Of a DNA stretch of 64,000 bases, positions 24,414-36,073 are shown piece after piece. The notes beneath the pieces were generated by a model. The model did no database searches. It saw nothing but the letters and a program-made list of their open reading frames with translations, and was not told the origin of the DNA. This DNA comes from Lepas anatifera. Taxonomy: Eukaryota > Arthropoda > Thecostraca > Lepadidae. Both the position numbers and the translations under genes were made by a program. The first letter of the stretch is position 1. Each line of letters opens with the position of its first letter. The stretch is from NCBI GenBank assembly GCA_034440635.1, contig JAOTON010000041.1, positions 124,001 to 188,000 of the forward strand. The letters are read 5' to 3'.

Positions 24414-25434
24414 GGAAAAGGAATTTACCTTCGGCCCCCCCCCGGTTGCCAGCTGTCAATAGCTGGGCCCGGGGGCTGGTACAGTGCCTACGGGGGCAGG
24501 TGCGCCCGTCTCAGAGGGGCGAGAGGTACTCACACAACCCCTCCGATCAGAACGCACCCACCCCCTTGACGCCATCAGCCCAGTGTGCCGGCAGGGCCAT
24601 GAGTCGGGACGAAGCAAAACGCGGCAGCCCTCACGCAGCGGAGACTGCGGTCTACCAGGCGCGCGCAACAAGCCGGAGTCTCGCAAATCGACGGTTTCCG
24701 AAACCCCGGCCCGCGTCGCGCCCGGCAAGAGCTATCACAGTCCCCACCGCGAAGGGCACCGCGCCGCACGCCCGAAACATAATCCCCCCTGCTCAGCTGG
24801 ACCGAGCGACAGTGCTCGTAGACACTGCCGCGTAGCTAGGCCGCCCGCGGCAGCCTACGGACGGCTTACCCCCGGTTGGATCGAGATGTCTGGGCCAAAG
24901 GGGGCGTGTTGGAGCCCTCGGGACTGACCCGCCCGAGGGGGACCTCAACCCCCAGGATCCCGTCAACCTCGTCGCCGGGGTTCGAGATAGGCCTCGAGTG
25001 GGCGCCTTACACCCATAAAATGCCGAAGAAGGCAAATAACTGTGGGACCGATAACTGAAGCATAAAAAGAGGACAGGAACTAAAAATAATCAACAAAATA
25101 AGAAAACAAAAACAAACAGGAGCTACATACTGGGAGGTGCAGGACAGATCTGACCCGATCCAATACGGTTACCGACCAGGTAACAAAGGGCCCGTAAGGC
25201 AATCATCAGCATCGCCGCGGACCTCATCACCAGAGCCACCGACGACAGACGCCGACTCTAACCGAGGGAAGTCGAAAGAGGCGGCGGCCGTCGGAGGGCT
25301 AGAAAAGATGTATCCGCGGCGATGCGACAAACTGCCTCCCAAGGCTGACTGGGGCCCCGGGCGCGTCACACCCCGTTGCTCCAATCTTTACTTGCCGGAC
25401 GAATCCTGCAAATGAAGATCTGTCCCCTGAGGGA
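24414..25434 (-). other. 5' leader of LINE-A
   Basis: About 1 kb of GC-rich sequence precedes the ORF1 ATG on the minus strand. In I-group elements this region normally holds an internal promoter. I see no clear TATA box or repeat, and no conserved frame on either strand. Confidence 0.6.
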
Positions 25435-25450
25435 AACAAAGGAGATGTGA
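25435..25450. repeat. 16-bp target-site duplication of LINE-A (right copy)
   Basis: Identical to 18650-18665. Copy B sequence resumes directly after it. Confidence 0.95.
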
Positions 25451-25735
25451 CCTGATATGTATGTATAACCTTAGAACTGGGCATACTGAACTGAGTAGAG
25501 ACAAGTTCCTCCAGATGGCTCCTGACAATGCAATTGGAGGGCATGAGCTTTAGGTCTTCACACCAGAAACCGGTCCAAGAGAACAGAGAAACCATTTCAG
25601 CATTACAAGCATTAACAACTGCAACTCGCTACAACGCTGGGTCATCAAGTCAGAAAGTACAAACTTGTTCAAAACCAGCCTTCATAAATACTGGAATCAG
25701 TTTTTGTATGAAACTCTTTACTAAGCATATTCCAT
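25435..25735 (+). pseudogene. CR1-like reverse transcriptase remnant, 3' part (copy B)
   Basis: Continuation of the fragment at 18285-18665. It reads CDLIWMYNLRTG in the copy A order and then, after a frame break, the NSLQRWVIKSESTN region of the CR1 C-terminus. It ends at the stop before AGCATATTCCATCTCC. Confidence 0.7.
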
Positions 25736-26960
25736 CTCCTAAGTACCCGAGCTCATCAAGGTAGGGACAACAGAGGCTTTGCCAGAAGCCTGAATGTTCC
25801 CAAAACCACAAGGTCAATGTCAGGTCAAGCTCAACAGTGGTCTCCATGCAAGCCCCTGGGCCAAGACAGGTAGACGCTACCCAAAACCAGTGCCTTACCT
25901 TACCACACAATTTCAGACTAATAGAGTCACTATGGCCCACTGGCTCAGATTCTCCAACGAGCTCAGATCAGTGCATTTCAACATGCTCTTCCTCAGGAAA
26001 AGGAACCTGAGAGGGGCCAAGAATTGACCTTCTTGAGCCAGGACAGGTTGGATGGATCATTCAAGTTCCGAGACGTGGAACATGGGCAAAGCCCAGTGTG
26101 TTTCAAGCAGATTTAACTGGTTCAGGGTCTGAGCCTCTACAACCGACACTGGAAAGAATTTCTAATTGTTGATTATTCTGACCCCAAAGAAGTTGCCCTA
26201 AGTATTCCCTCAGGACAAGGACAAACCAATGTGTGTGCAATCTAATCAAAACCTATCCGACGAGGTACCTACCAGGGACCTACACTACCAGACTATACTC
26301 CATTAGGTGAGTGAATCAGGTTATAATCTGGTGAGACTAAGAATATTGATATGAGAAATCCAGCCATGATAGGTACCTTGCCCGGCCTCTTACCTTTATA
26401 AGTACAGGTATGTTTGTCGAATCCCACATAAGCCCTTCGATACGTCAAAATCACATAAGAATATCAGAAACGAACAGCAGGATATCTTCATGATAAATTC
26501 AACAAATAAGGAAGCCCACTTCTATAGGTTCGAGATGATAAAAACAAAAATATAGGTTCAAACTATACCCACCACCACCATCCATTCGCCGCCGACTTGT
26601 GATCTGTGGCGTGTTTCCGGCTTTTCGCAAAATGGCTATGTTGGCAGTTCTGAAGAGTTCTGCCACTCCCTGACAATATTAAATACTCCAAAAATCCAGC
26701 ATTGATTGCTCTGCCTTCTCGCCCCAGCCCCTCAGGTCAGGAAGTCCCCATTTGAGGCGTACGTGGACGACACAATTTAAGACAGTCCTCTTAATTGGAG
26801 TCCTTTTGAATTTGACTGAAATTTAGAGAGTGCGCTGACTCTTTTGCACTCATCTCCCCGATAACATGCGTTCCATGACTACATATTTTGTCTTTTGGAA
26901 TGCTACTTTCCGGCGCATTAGTCTTCAGACCCCGGGTGGAGTAAACTTTTCCTCAGTGTA

Positions 26961-27083
26961 AGCATATTCCATCTCCTAAGTAACCGAGCTCATCAAGGTA
27001 GGGACAACAGAGGCTTCGCCAGAAGCCTGAATGTTCCCGAAACCACAAGGTCAATGTCAGGTCAAGCTCAACAGTGGTCTCCA
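26961..27083. mobile_element. TA element copy D, left fragment
   Basis: Directly after the right end of copy B, the sequence equals copy A interior from about 12654 to 12777, ending in GTGGTCTCCAT. The complementary right part of the same copy begins near 41713, at the very next position of the copy A sequence. This indicates one copy split by the 14.6 kb in between. Confidence 0.75.
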
Positions 27084-28137
27084 TCATTCCTTCTCTCCGA
27101 TCCGTCCGGGAAGGTCGTGTGCTATCGAGCTCCGTGCGTGGCCAAGGGTGAAGACGGTGCGTTGTGTCACGTGACCAGAACTGTTTTCGGGTCGATTTGT
27201 CGCTCGGTTTCTGAAGTTTGATTCCGGGGTTCATAAGTTTGATCAGCGTTTATTAATATTGATACTTATAATTTTCTCTGTTCAAATATTTTTTGCGCGT
27301 CTTTTCGCGCGCGTCTATTCGGGTGATAACAATTAACCTGGGGCAGATTTGAAAGTAACTTATTGATATTTGTTGCGCCTCTCAATATTGCCGTACATTT
27401 TTGACCCCGTGACAACCTTAGGATACTTAACTGTTGGCAGATCTCGGGGGAAAACCACGTCTGAACGTAGTAAGACGGATATTTCCGGATCTATCTTCGC
27501 ATCTCTGCGCGCGAGAACGCGGAGCGGGCGCCATTTTTTGCCGACTGCTGAAGCGCGTGATCCCAGGGCGTGATCCTAAGTGAGTGGGAAAGCGGTTTGC
27601 GGAAAGGGGCAAATTTTGGGTTTATCGGCTGCACAATCTGTACTTTGTCACTGAAACCTCATCTCTTTTTGTGTCTAAGCCTCTTAACATTAATTTAGTT
27701 GGCCTAGTTGTGCAAATTTAGCCAACCTTACATTGTCTGAAACCTATTGTATACCTACTACCTACTTCCAGGAACAGTAAAGCAGTAGTTTGCTTCTTGA
27801 ATTAAATTAGTTTTCAGTGGGCAATTCCATCCATGCTCCTGGCCTTCCCGTGCTGCTTGTGTTTGCTTAAATACTGTTATTGTGTGTGTTGTGTGCTGCT
27901 TACGTACACTTGCTCCACAGAAACTCCCAGATTCCAAATCTTGTTGCCACTTTGGCAATGGCTGGCTCCCCATCTGGTTGAGCATCGCCCACCCTGTTAA
28001 AATCACCTGCCATAGATTGCACACTGTTTTGACTGGATCACACCGCATTCATTCACTTGCCTTGCCAGTTGCGCAATCGAATACAAATAGATACTCCTCA
28101 CTTGCAGAGAACTGCCAGGCACACAGGTTATAGCAGT

Positions 28138-28197
28138 CAGGTTTAAATCAAAATGGCGTAAATAAGACAGGTTTAAATCAAAATTGCGTAAATAAGT
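28138..28197. repeat. 30-bp tandem duplication in the L2-1 leader
   Basis: CAGGTTTAAATCAAAATGGC begins a 30-bp unit (28138-28167) repeated at 28168-28197 with one mismatch. It sits about 250 bp upstream of the ORF1 ATG. It could be a promoter-type repeat of the LINE leader. Confidence 0.85.
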
Positions 28198-28450
28198 TTT
28201 GTTTCCTTTAAGGTCATAAAGACTTGTCAGATTATGGGTGATTACGACTAGGTAAATTTCACCTTTACTAAAGACTGTGTTGTTGGGTTTTTGTGGCTCA
28301 TATATCCTTAACTTAGATGCAGGTGGGTTAATTAACAAAACAAAAAAAGTCTCAACTTAGATCCAGTTCCCAGTTACACCATTAAGTGTGAGGTTGCTTC
28401 TTGCTTGAAGCATGTGGAAAGACTACTGATTTTCCAACTAAGCCCTAGTC

Positions 28451-29977
28451 ATGAAACCTACTCTAAAATTTCTAGATTCTGCCTTGGAGAAACTGAGGGA
28501 AAGTGTGAGGGATGTCACCAAAGAAAATGAAAAGTTGAGACACGAGCTACATTGTGTTCGTGCTGAGTTGAATGAAGTCCAAATTGTTGCATCCAAGGCA
28601 TTGGAGGACAAAGATGTTCTGAAGGGCAAGCTTGATATGATAGAAACGAACCAAAGTACTGTATCAAACTACCAAAAAAAGCTTGCCAAAGAAATAGAGG
28701 AACAAAATCAGTACAGCCGGAAGTATACCTTGCTCCTCACTGGGAAGGCTGTTCCTCCTCCGGGGAGGGATGAGAACACAACACGGGTGGCTATAGAGCT
28801 CATACAGCGTCACCTGGGTGTACGGATACATCCTGCCGGCATAGTTGCCTGTCATCGCCTTCAAAGGAAGGGGACAGTCCTGGTGCGCTTTGCATATCTT
28901 GACGAGAGGATGACGGTGTATGCCAAGCGTGTTAGGCCGATCCAGCATGGATTGATCATCCACGAGAGTCTCACCCCGGAGCGTCTTGAGACTGTTAGAG
29001 TCCTGCAGCAGCTTCACACTCCTCGTGACAAATCCCCATTCACATCATACTTCACCAGTGCAGGACGCATATTCATCCGCGTCTCCCCAAACTCCAAACC
29101 GGTCGAAATCACAGTTGGGTCCACCAAGACTGAGGTTCTCCGACTGTGTCAGCGGCATGGGGGTCGTGATCTTGGCCGGGTTGATGGAGGTGTGCCCGCG
29201 GGCCTTGGGGGCCGAGCTCCGTCCGCCATTTCTGGTGGTCGTGGTGGGGGTCCCGGCTCGCGTGCCTCCTCCCGGGCTAACCGTCCGGTAACTGGTGGGG
29301 TTGCCTCCCCATTGCCTTGGGGAGTGCTCCCTGAGGGTGTGGGTGGGGCTCATGGTCGTGGGGAGGGGGCTGGCTTGTCCGCCTCGCCCCCTGCTGCCCG
29401 GCCAGCTCCTGCTTTGGTGATGGGTGGGGGCGGGACTTCCGAATTGGTGGCCCCCTCGAGCCGGCTGGATGGGGCGCCTGTGATGGCGGACGGGCCGGGT
29501 GGTTCTGGGGGGCGGGGCTTGCAGCCGTGCCTTCCTCCCACTCCTGTCCCTCCGGGTTCTCCCCCCTCGGTGGTGCCTGGTGGGGGATCTGCTGTGGGGG
29601 CTGCCCCCTGGTTGGGGGTGGCAAACCGCCCCCTGAGCCGGTTGGGGGTCTCCCGTGGGGGTCTCCCCTCGACAGATCAGTGCCCCTGCATCTGGTTTGG
29701 GGATCCTGGTTGGTCCCATTGCGCTGGATCGCCGTTCTGGGGGGCTCCCCAGGGTCGGCGGCTGGCGGTGGGCGTCCCTCTGACACTGCGGGTCCTGATG
29801 GTGCGTGTGGGGGAGGGGATGGTGCCCCCGGAGCTGTGGGAGATATGCCTTCCATTATCCCTACTCCTGCTCAGCCAATGGGTGATGGGTCGGGGGCTGC
29901 TTGTGCTGCTCGGGGGGCTCAGCCGCCCCTCCATGTGCCCGCGCTCCATGCACGTCCCGCTTCACCCATGTCACTGA
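28451..29977 (+). CDS. L2-1 ORF1 protein: coiled coil, RRM-like domain, Gly/Pro-rich tail
   Basis: 508 residues, unbroken. Residues about 10-90 are rich in Glu, Lys and Leu and look like a coiled coil (LEKLRESVRDVTKENEKLR). Residues about 90-222 resemble the RRM and C-terminal domains of L1-type and CR1/L2-type ORF1 proteins (KYTLLLTGKA, GVRIHPAGIVACHRLQRKG, VLVRFAYLDER, then HESLTPERL). These bind the element's RNA as a trimeric chaperone. The last 280 residues are almost wholly Gly, Pro, Ala and Ser, from very GC-rich DNA. That tail may not be conserved, and the true end could differ by a frameshift. ORF2 follows about 200 bp downstream. Confidence 0.8.
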   Translation: MKPTLKFLDSALEKLRESVRDVTKENEKLRHELHCVRAELNEVQIVASKALEDKDVLKGKLDMIETNQSTVSNYQKKLAKEIEEQNQYSRKYTLLLTGKAVPPPGRDENTTRVAIELIQRHLGVRIHPAGIVACHRLQRKGTVLVRFAYLDERMTVYAKRVRPIQHGLIIHESLTPERLETVRVLQQLHTPRDKSPFTSYFTSAGRIFIRVSPNSKPVEITVGSTKTEVLRLCQRHGGRDLGRVDGGVPAGLGGRAPSAISGGRGGGPGSRASSRANRPVTGGVASPLPWGVLPEGVGGAHGRGEGAGLSASPPAARPAPALVMGGGGTSELVAPSSRLDGAPVMADGPGGSGGRGLQPCLPPTPVPPGSPPSVVPGGGSAVGAAPWLGVANRPLSRLGVSRGGLPSTDQCPCIWFGDPGWSHCAGSPFWGAPQGRRLAVGVPLTLRVLMVRVGEGMVPPELWEICLPLSLLLLSQWVMGRGLLVLLGGLSRPSMCPRSMHVPLHPCH

Positions 29978-30851
29978 CTGGGACATCTCATGATGTCTAG
30001 GACTGGACCTCTGTCTAACTGGAATCACCATACACTTAGGTAGTTGGCCCACCTGCAGTCAAAACATAGTAGTTTTTACTTTTATTCTTTCGTTATTGTT
30101 GACACATATTTAGTCTTGCTAACCCATTCACAGTTTGTTTCTAAATTTGTAATTGTCAGAAATCCAATATACAGCCTATAGTGAACAATCATGTAACTCA
30201 TAGATTTACCACCAAATTCTCAAACCTTGATAATGATGACCATAACACACTATCAACTAATTTAGATAAAGTCCTCAATGCGTGCAACTATCTCCCCATA
30301 GACGGGTACAACAATTTAGATACCTCTTCCGTCTTTCCCATAATACATGTCAACATAAGCTCCCTACCAAAGAACTTTGAATCCCTGCAAGCATTTATTT
30401 CACAATTTAAGCGCAAACCTTATGTTATGCTCGTCACTGAACTTTGGCTGGATCCTGATCTCTATGACAACTTTCAAATCCCTGGGTTCAATGTGGAAAT
30501 ATCCACACCCTAAAATTTTAAGGGGAAGGGGGCAGGCATTTATATTAACAAACAAATTACTTACAGCAGGAGAGGTGACCTGGAATCCAAATCACTGCAG
30601 CACCAGTCTGTTTTCCTGGAAATTCAAAATTTATTTTCTTCTCACCTAGTTATTGGCTCAATCTATAGATCCCCATCTTTTCCTTCTGGCATTTTCTTTG
30701 ATTTCCTTGAATCATCTATAGACAGGCTCTCTCATGAGAAAAAAGTGTGTGTTCTTGGGGGAGACTTCAACTTTGATATTATGAAAAGTGAGGTCTCTGA
30801 ACAAAATTCTTACTTTTTGCACTTAATGGCTTCCCTAGGCTTCTACCCTTG

Positions 30852-33411
30852 CAGTCACCCAAAATAGGTTTTAAGCTAGGGTGTCGAGTGGAAAATTCAG
30901 CTCGGAATGTATGGCGAGTGAGTGGAAAATTTCCCTCAAAATGTATGGCGGAGTAAAGAATTTCCAATTTGGGTACTCAGGTGGTAAACTCTCAAAGCCC
31001 TTGTATGAACTGAAGGATGGATATTTCCTTTAATTTTCTCAAAGTAAATATTTTCAAATCGTCCCCAAACAGCATTGTTTGACCATTCCCATGTGAAAAA
31101 TTTGGGTTAAGCAGGTAAATCTTTACCAGCTGAAACCCCTTGATGCAGTCTCCAATTTTTTTAAGGAGTTGGTGAATTTCTACAAATAAAAAACTTTTTG
31201 GGGGCCTCTGAGACCAACCTTCGAAGGAAAGAACTCTGGGAGCCACCAAGACTCTTGGGGGCTTCCCTAGACCCAGTCTGCAAGTATGGCAGCAGGCCAG
31301 ACGAGTCGCACCAGCCATCCAAAATTATCGCACCACCAGCCTAAAAAAATTCGCACCAATCTGCCATATACCAGGGAGAAAAACGCACACATTCCTACCC
31401 ACACGATGCATTATTACCTCTCTTATTAGTTAAGGACTTTTTAATAGGCCCCCTCCTGTGTCTTCATAACTATTCAGCCATTATTTTTATTTTTTGGTTT
31501 TCAGTGTCAACTTCCTCGCACCAGTCTTACAAATTCGCACCAGGTTGATAAAATTCGCACCACGCGCTCCTGTCTCCAAGGACACTCGCACCGACGAGAT
31601 CTCGTCGAAAATGCCATACTTTGCACACTGGCCCTAGACCAACTCTTGTGCCCCTCCTCTCCTCTCCCACACGACCAGCTTTAAAGGGCCCCTGAGACGA
31701 AATATCGGGGCCCCCTTAGACCAACTCTGCAGAGGGGCCTCCGAGATCGGCAGGTGGTGAAAAATGAAAATATATTTTTCATGCAATACCTAGTTCCAAA
31801 ATTAATTATCTAAGCATACTCTGTATAGTTTTCCTGTCCGGGACAACGCCCCTCCTATACCTATACCTATAGCTATCGGAATTTTGGAGGCCACTCCTGA
31901 CCTCAATCACTGCACCTCGCATACACCTATGCTAGGGCCCAGTAGAGCCTTGGTTTACACTTAATTAAACCAGACGAAACTACAAACTTTCTATCATGGC
32001 AATAAACTCTCCAGACTCTTGCTAAAAGTTTCTTTTCTTTACCTGTCAATTCCCCTGCTCCTCTTCACATATATACTCACCTTCATATGAATATGCTGCT
32101 TTCTATCAATATCTAATCGGAGAAGCTACTATAGAGCCTCCTTTCTGTTGTTTCTTCCTTTCGTCTACAATCAGCCAGGCGCGGCGGGTTGCGACAGCGT
32201 CAGAGCAACTACTAATTTAAATTTCTGATCGCAATCCGCTTGCCGGTCGCTTGAGCAACATAATTTGCAGTTCAAAAATTGCTCTAAATTAATTTTCTAA
32301 ATCCTTATAGACTAGAAAATTATACAACCAAAAGCACACCAAGAGGAAGACTAACAATGTTTTGTCAATAACGAATATGAAACCGGCCTTTCAAAAAGCC
32401 TAAAGATGCCGCTTTTATTTACTAGATGTAAAGACGGCGATTTGGTAAGTCCACGCCGTAGACCAGCCATACAAAAAAGTGCCGATGTTTGAAGGGTAGC
32501 TGGATGCATTCTTGTTGCCCAAAAAAATCACTTAATGAAAATGTAGAGTTTCAATGCATTCAAGTACCGGACACTTTCAGTTGAACTTAAATATCAGCGT
32601 ATTTATGCCTAGGGTGTCGTAGGGTGTCGTGAGTGGATTTGGGTGTCACAGGGCGTGGACGCAGCAATGAAGGGCTACTATGGATAAACATTATTTTCTT
32701 CCCAATAAATAGTCAATTTTCTACCATACAATGTAAAAAAATATGCTGCTTAGCATGAAAATTTCAAGATAATTGCTTTTAACAACAAGATGACCAAAAA
32801 TGGTTTTTCACTATTCTCGGTACCAGAAATACAAAAACAACTTTTCAAGGACGTAAGCCTAGAAGTCATGTGCACAGATAAACTGCTTTCCAAAAATGTA
32901 TCTTTCAAAGCGGTCAGCTCATTTTTTGGCAGCACAAGGCTAGGGTGTCTAATTTTCCACTCACCAATTTTGTGAGTGGTGGAATTTAGTGGCAGTGTTC
33001 TCCCATTGGAACTTTCTGCAGTGGGGCAGGGGGCACTGAGCGTCTTGCCCGCGCCAGAATTTCTATTCAGTTGTTCCACTGAAATCGGTGGATATAAGGA
33101 TGCCAGGTATGATTGGCTAGAAAAATAGAAATCGCCAGATTTTCTTGCAGAAAAGCCAAAGAAGCGCATAAGAGCCGAGTTAATCTGGCGATCTCTTAGT
33201 CGATTCTGCTGCTCTCTTTTTCCAGTGGATGTTGGTAGAGGAGGCAATGGAACTGGCGTTTGTAGTAAGTATTGTTGAGTAAAATTAAATAGTAGTAAGT
33301 AGTATTGTTGGAAGTGAGAGGAAAATTCAGCAAAAATATATAGAAGTGAGTGGAAAATTCTGCTTGACTGGGTGTCGTTCTGCACCCAGCACCCCAGGTT
33401 TTGGGACACTG
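30852..33411. mobile_element. hAT-like non-autonomous element, 2.56 kb
   Basis: The 8-bp duplication TACCCTTG is exact at 30844-30851 and 33412-33419. The ends are CAGTCACCCAAAAT and, inverted, CAGTGTCCCAAAAC. CAGTG-type termini and an 8-bp duplication fit hAT. The motif GAGTGGAAAATT recurs near both ends (about 30889, 30917, 33345, and inverted near 32950), as expected for subterminal transposase sites. No transposase frame is recognisable. It interrupts the L2-1 endonuclease. Excision with one duplication copy restores the frame FYPCISLPT. Confidence 0.85.
31240..31590. repeat. GCACCA-motif repeat segment
   Basis: Within the hAT-like element, ATTCGCACCA-type motifs recur several times. A related stretch, including ACCAGCCAT and AATTATC followed by ACCACCAGCC, occurs at 63780-63990. 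This points to an interspersed repeat family present in at least two places. Confidence 0.6.
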
Positions 33412-34911
33412 TACCCTTGCATCTCACTACCAACTAGAATTACTTCCGAATCTCAAACTCTTATCGACAACCTATTTTGCAATGATATTTCAGTAGTCAA
33501 ATCTTCCTCAGTGCTGCTTTCAGATATTAGTGACCATCTCCCTGTCACTGTCGAGCTACACACATCATTTAAGATAAACACTTCAATATCCAAAACTACT
33601 ACCTCTTTTGATTTTAGACAAATTGAGACACTAAAAGATGACCTTAGAAGAAAATTGCAAGACTTTGAAAGAATTACTGATCCAGTAAATGCTGCAACCT
33701 TCATACAGTCAACTCTCACTGAAGAAATATCCAAACTATCATTAAAAAAGGTATCTCGAAGATATGTTCCAATCCGCCCCTGCATCTCCTTTGGTCTCCT
33801 TAAATGTATAAATAAAAAATCTGATCTTTATAAAAAATTTATCAACTCAAGATCAAAGTATGATGAAACAGTCTACAAAAGATATAACAATGTATTAACT
33901 AGTGTTATTCGTAATGCCAGAAAGCTCTATTACCAGAAAAAATTAGAGGAAGACAAGACTGACCCTAGGAAGCTTTGGAATACCCTATTAACTCTGACAC
34001 ACAAAATCAAAACAAAAAAAGATCTCCCAGAATCTTTTGAGGTGAATAAAACAACAGAAACCAACCCTCACAAACTAGCAAATGCATTCAATAAGTTTTT
34101 CTCCACTATAGGGTCTTCCCTAGATGCTTCTCTTCCGCCGTCCACCTTAGATCCACTCAGATACATGGGGGACCCAGCCCCCTTGACTTTGATTTTCATC
34201 CAGTTGATGCTAGTAGCATTCAACAAACAATATCATCTCTTAGCAACAAAGGAGCAGGATATGATGGTGTTAGCGCTAAAATCCTGAAACTAATATCTCA
34301 AACAATAATTCATCAATTAACTCACCTTTTCAACCTGTGTCTCTCCCATGGTGTGTTCCCAGACCAACTAAAAATTGCTGTAGTAGTTCCTATATTTAAA
34401 TGTGGGGACCGATCATCATTTACAAATTACCGCCCAATATCACTTCTTCCAATTCTAGCAAAGGTCTTTGAAAAGCTTGTCTATATTCAAATCTCAGAGT
34501 ATCTAACTGAAACCAACTCAATTTACAAAAATCAATTCGGATTTCGAAAAAAACATAGCACCTTCATGCCAATTGCTCTCTTGTATGATGATACAACTTC
34601 TGCCATGATCGACAAAAAATTATCAGTAGCTATTTACCTAGATCTTAGCAAGGCATTTGACACTGTAAATCACCAAATTCTTCTTTCTAAATTAAGATAC
34701 TATGGTTTCCGTGGCACGTCTCATAAATTTATTTGCTCTTATTTAGAAAACCGCTCCCAGTTTGTTAAATTTAATGGAAACCTGTCAACTACTCCGTGCA
34801 AACTCACCATGGGCGTGCCACAGGGCAGTGTTCTGGGTCCACTTCTATTTCTCTTATACATAAATGACTTACATAAATCCACAAATATTCCAAAATTTTA
34901 CTTATTCGCAG

Positions 34912-36073
34912 CTGCTTGGACGTAATTTTCTTAGATTACCAAAAGGCGTTCGACTCCGTTCCACATCTCAGACTGGTCAAGAAATTGAGTGGGTATGGAA
35001 TCAAAGGCAAGGTCCTCAGCTGGATTAGAGACTTTCTTGTGGGAAGGCAACAACAGGTATCAGTGAGATCTACATCATCTAAGTGGCAAGAGGTACGAAG
35101 TGGAGTTCCCCAGGGCTCAGTCCTGGGCCCAATTCTGTTCAACTTATATGTAAATGAACTACCAAGTCTTGTGACTAGCAAAATCAAGCTCTTTGCAGAT
35201 GACTCGAAACTGTACCAATCCATCAACAACCCAGGAGACTGCTTAACACTACAGTCAGACCTCAATACTCTGAGCCAATGGTCTGACGACTGGCTGTTGA
35301 GATTCAACCCCAACAAGTGCAAAACAATGCATTTGGGCCAACACAACCCCGAGAACACATACTACATGCAAGGGGTGGCTCTAAACAAGACATCCTCAGA
35401 AAGAGACCTTGGGATCATAGTAACAAATACCTTGAAATCTACAGAACACTGTCAAAAGGCTGCAAAGAAGGGAATGGCAGCCCTGAGAACTTTTAAATCT
35501 GCATTTGATGGATTCACTTTAGACAACTTCACTGGAATTTTCAACACATACGTTCGACCTCACCTGGACTATTGCATCCAGGCAGTTGGCCCACTGCTGG
35601 TCCAGGACCTGAATGCTCTAGAGCGAATTCAAAGACGGGGAACAAAAATGGTCTCAGGACTCAAACAAATGTCATACGATGAACGACTAAAAGTGCTCAA
35701 AACCATATCCATAAAAGACAGGATTGAAAGAGATGATCTAATCGAAGCCTACAAAATCATGACAGGTAAAGTTAACATCAGGAAGGAACAATTCTTTGAA
35801 GTCAAAACCACTCGGACTCGTGGTCACCACCTGAAACTGGTCAAGAAAAGAGCAATACACAAATCAAGACTAGGATTTTTCTCCAATAGAGTGGTGAACA
35901 AGTGGAACCTACTTCCATCACATGTCATCTCCGCAAATACCACAAACACATTCAAAACGAGGCTAGACAAACACCTCAAGTCCTTGTCCTGATGCTTCCA
36001 AAACAAGATGTGGACACCAAATAGCCTTTGCTAACCCCAGTCCACAACCACATACCTATACATACCTATACCT
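34912..36073 (+). mobile_element. CR1-like LINE, 5'-truncated copy
   Basis: A 1162-bp insert in the L2-1 reverse transcriptase. It encodes an open frame to 35992 starting in RT motif 3 (FLDYQKAFDSVPHLRLVKKL), then SGVPQGSVLGPILFNLYVNE, FADDSKL, SERDLGIIV and the tail FFSNRVVNKWNLLPSHV. These are CR1-clade motifs. The 3' end is a microsatellite of CCTATA and CATACCTA units, as expected for CR1-type elements, and no target duplication longer than 1-2 bp is visible. The 3' two-thirds of the reverse transcriptase is unbroken, so the insertion is young relative to its L2 host. Confidence 0.9.

Larger units (their letters stand above)
18666..25434 (-). mobile_element. I-group non-LTR retrotransposon LINE-A, inactive
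   Basis: A 6769-bp insert bounded by a perfect 16-bp duplication. On the minus strand it has a leader (24414-25434), a gag-like ORF1 (22539-24413), an ORF2 with endonuclease, reverse transcriptase, RNase H and a zinc knuckle (18848-22542), and a short 3' region ending in repeated TCA (18666 side). This order and the RNase H place it in the I group of LINEs. ORF1 carries two compensating frameshifts. ORF2 carries one frameshift and lost the endonuclease catalytic segment, so it cannot move on its own. Confidence 0.92.
16359..26960. mobile_element. TA-flanked inverted-repeat element, copy B, split by LINE-A
   Basis: The left end CACTGAGAAAAAAGTTTACT starts at 16361 and the right end finishes at 26958, with TA outside both. 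The order of internal sequence follows copy A closely from 16361 to 18665 and resumes at 25435. LINE-A fills the gap. Compared with copy A there is a short duplication of TTGTCAACATTTGCTC near 17297-17333 and an expanded AAAGAAAG tract near 18546-18610. Copy B lacks the TTAA MITE. Its right flank (26961 onward) is interior sequence of another copy, whereas its left flank is unrelated. Confidence 0.75.

Noticed and set aside
24968..25000. tRNA-like B box GGGTTCGAGATAGG, and similar GGTTCGA motifs near 2150, 13470, 26528 and 42403
   Set aside because: No matching A box or cloverleaf could be drawn; single motif matches are expected by chance.
29045..29855. Minus-strand frames of 192-224 codons opposite L2-1 ORF1
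   Set aside because: Shadows of the Gly/Pro-rich tail on the complementary strand, with no domain.
32750..33433. 227-codon minus-strand frame inside the hAT-like element
   Set aside because: No transposase motif. It runs across the element's right end and its target duplication into L2-1, so it cannot be an element gene.
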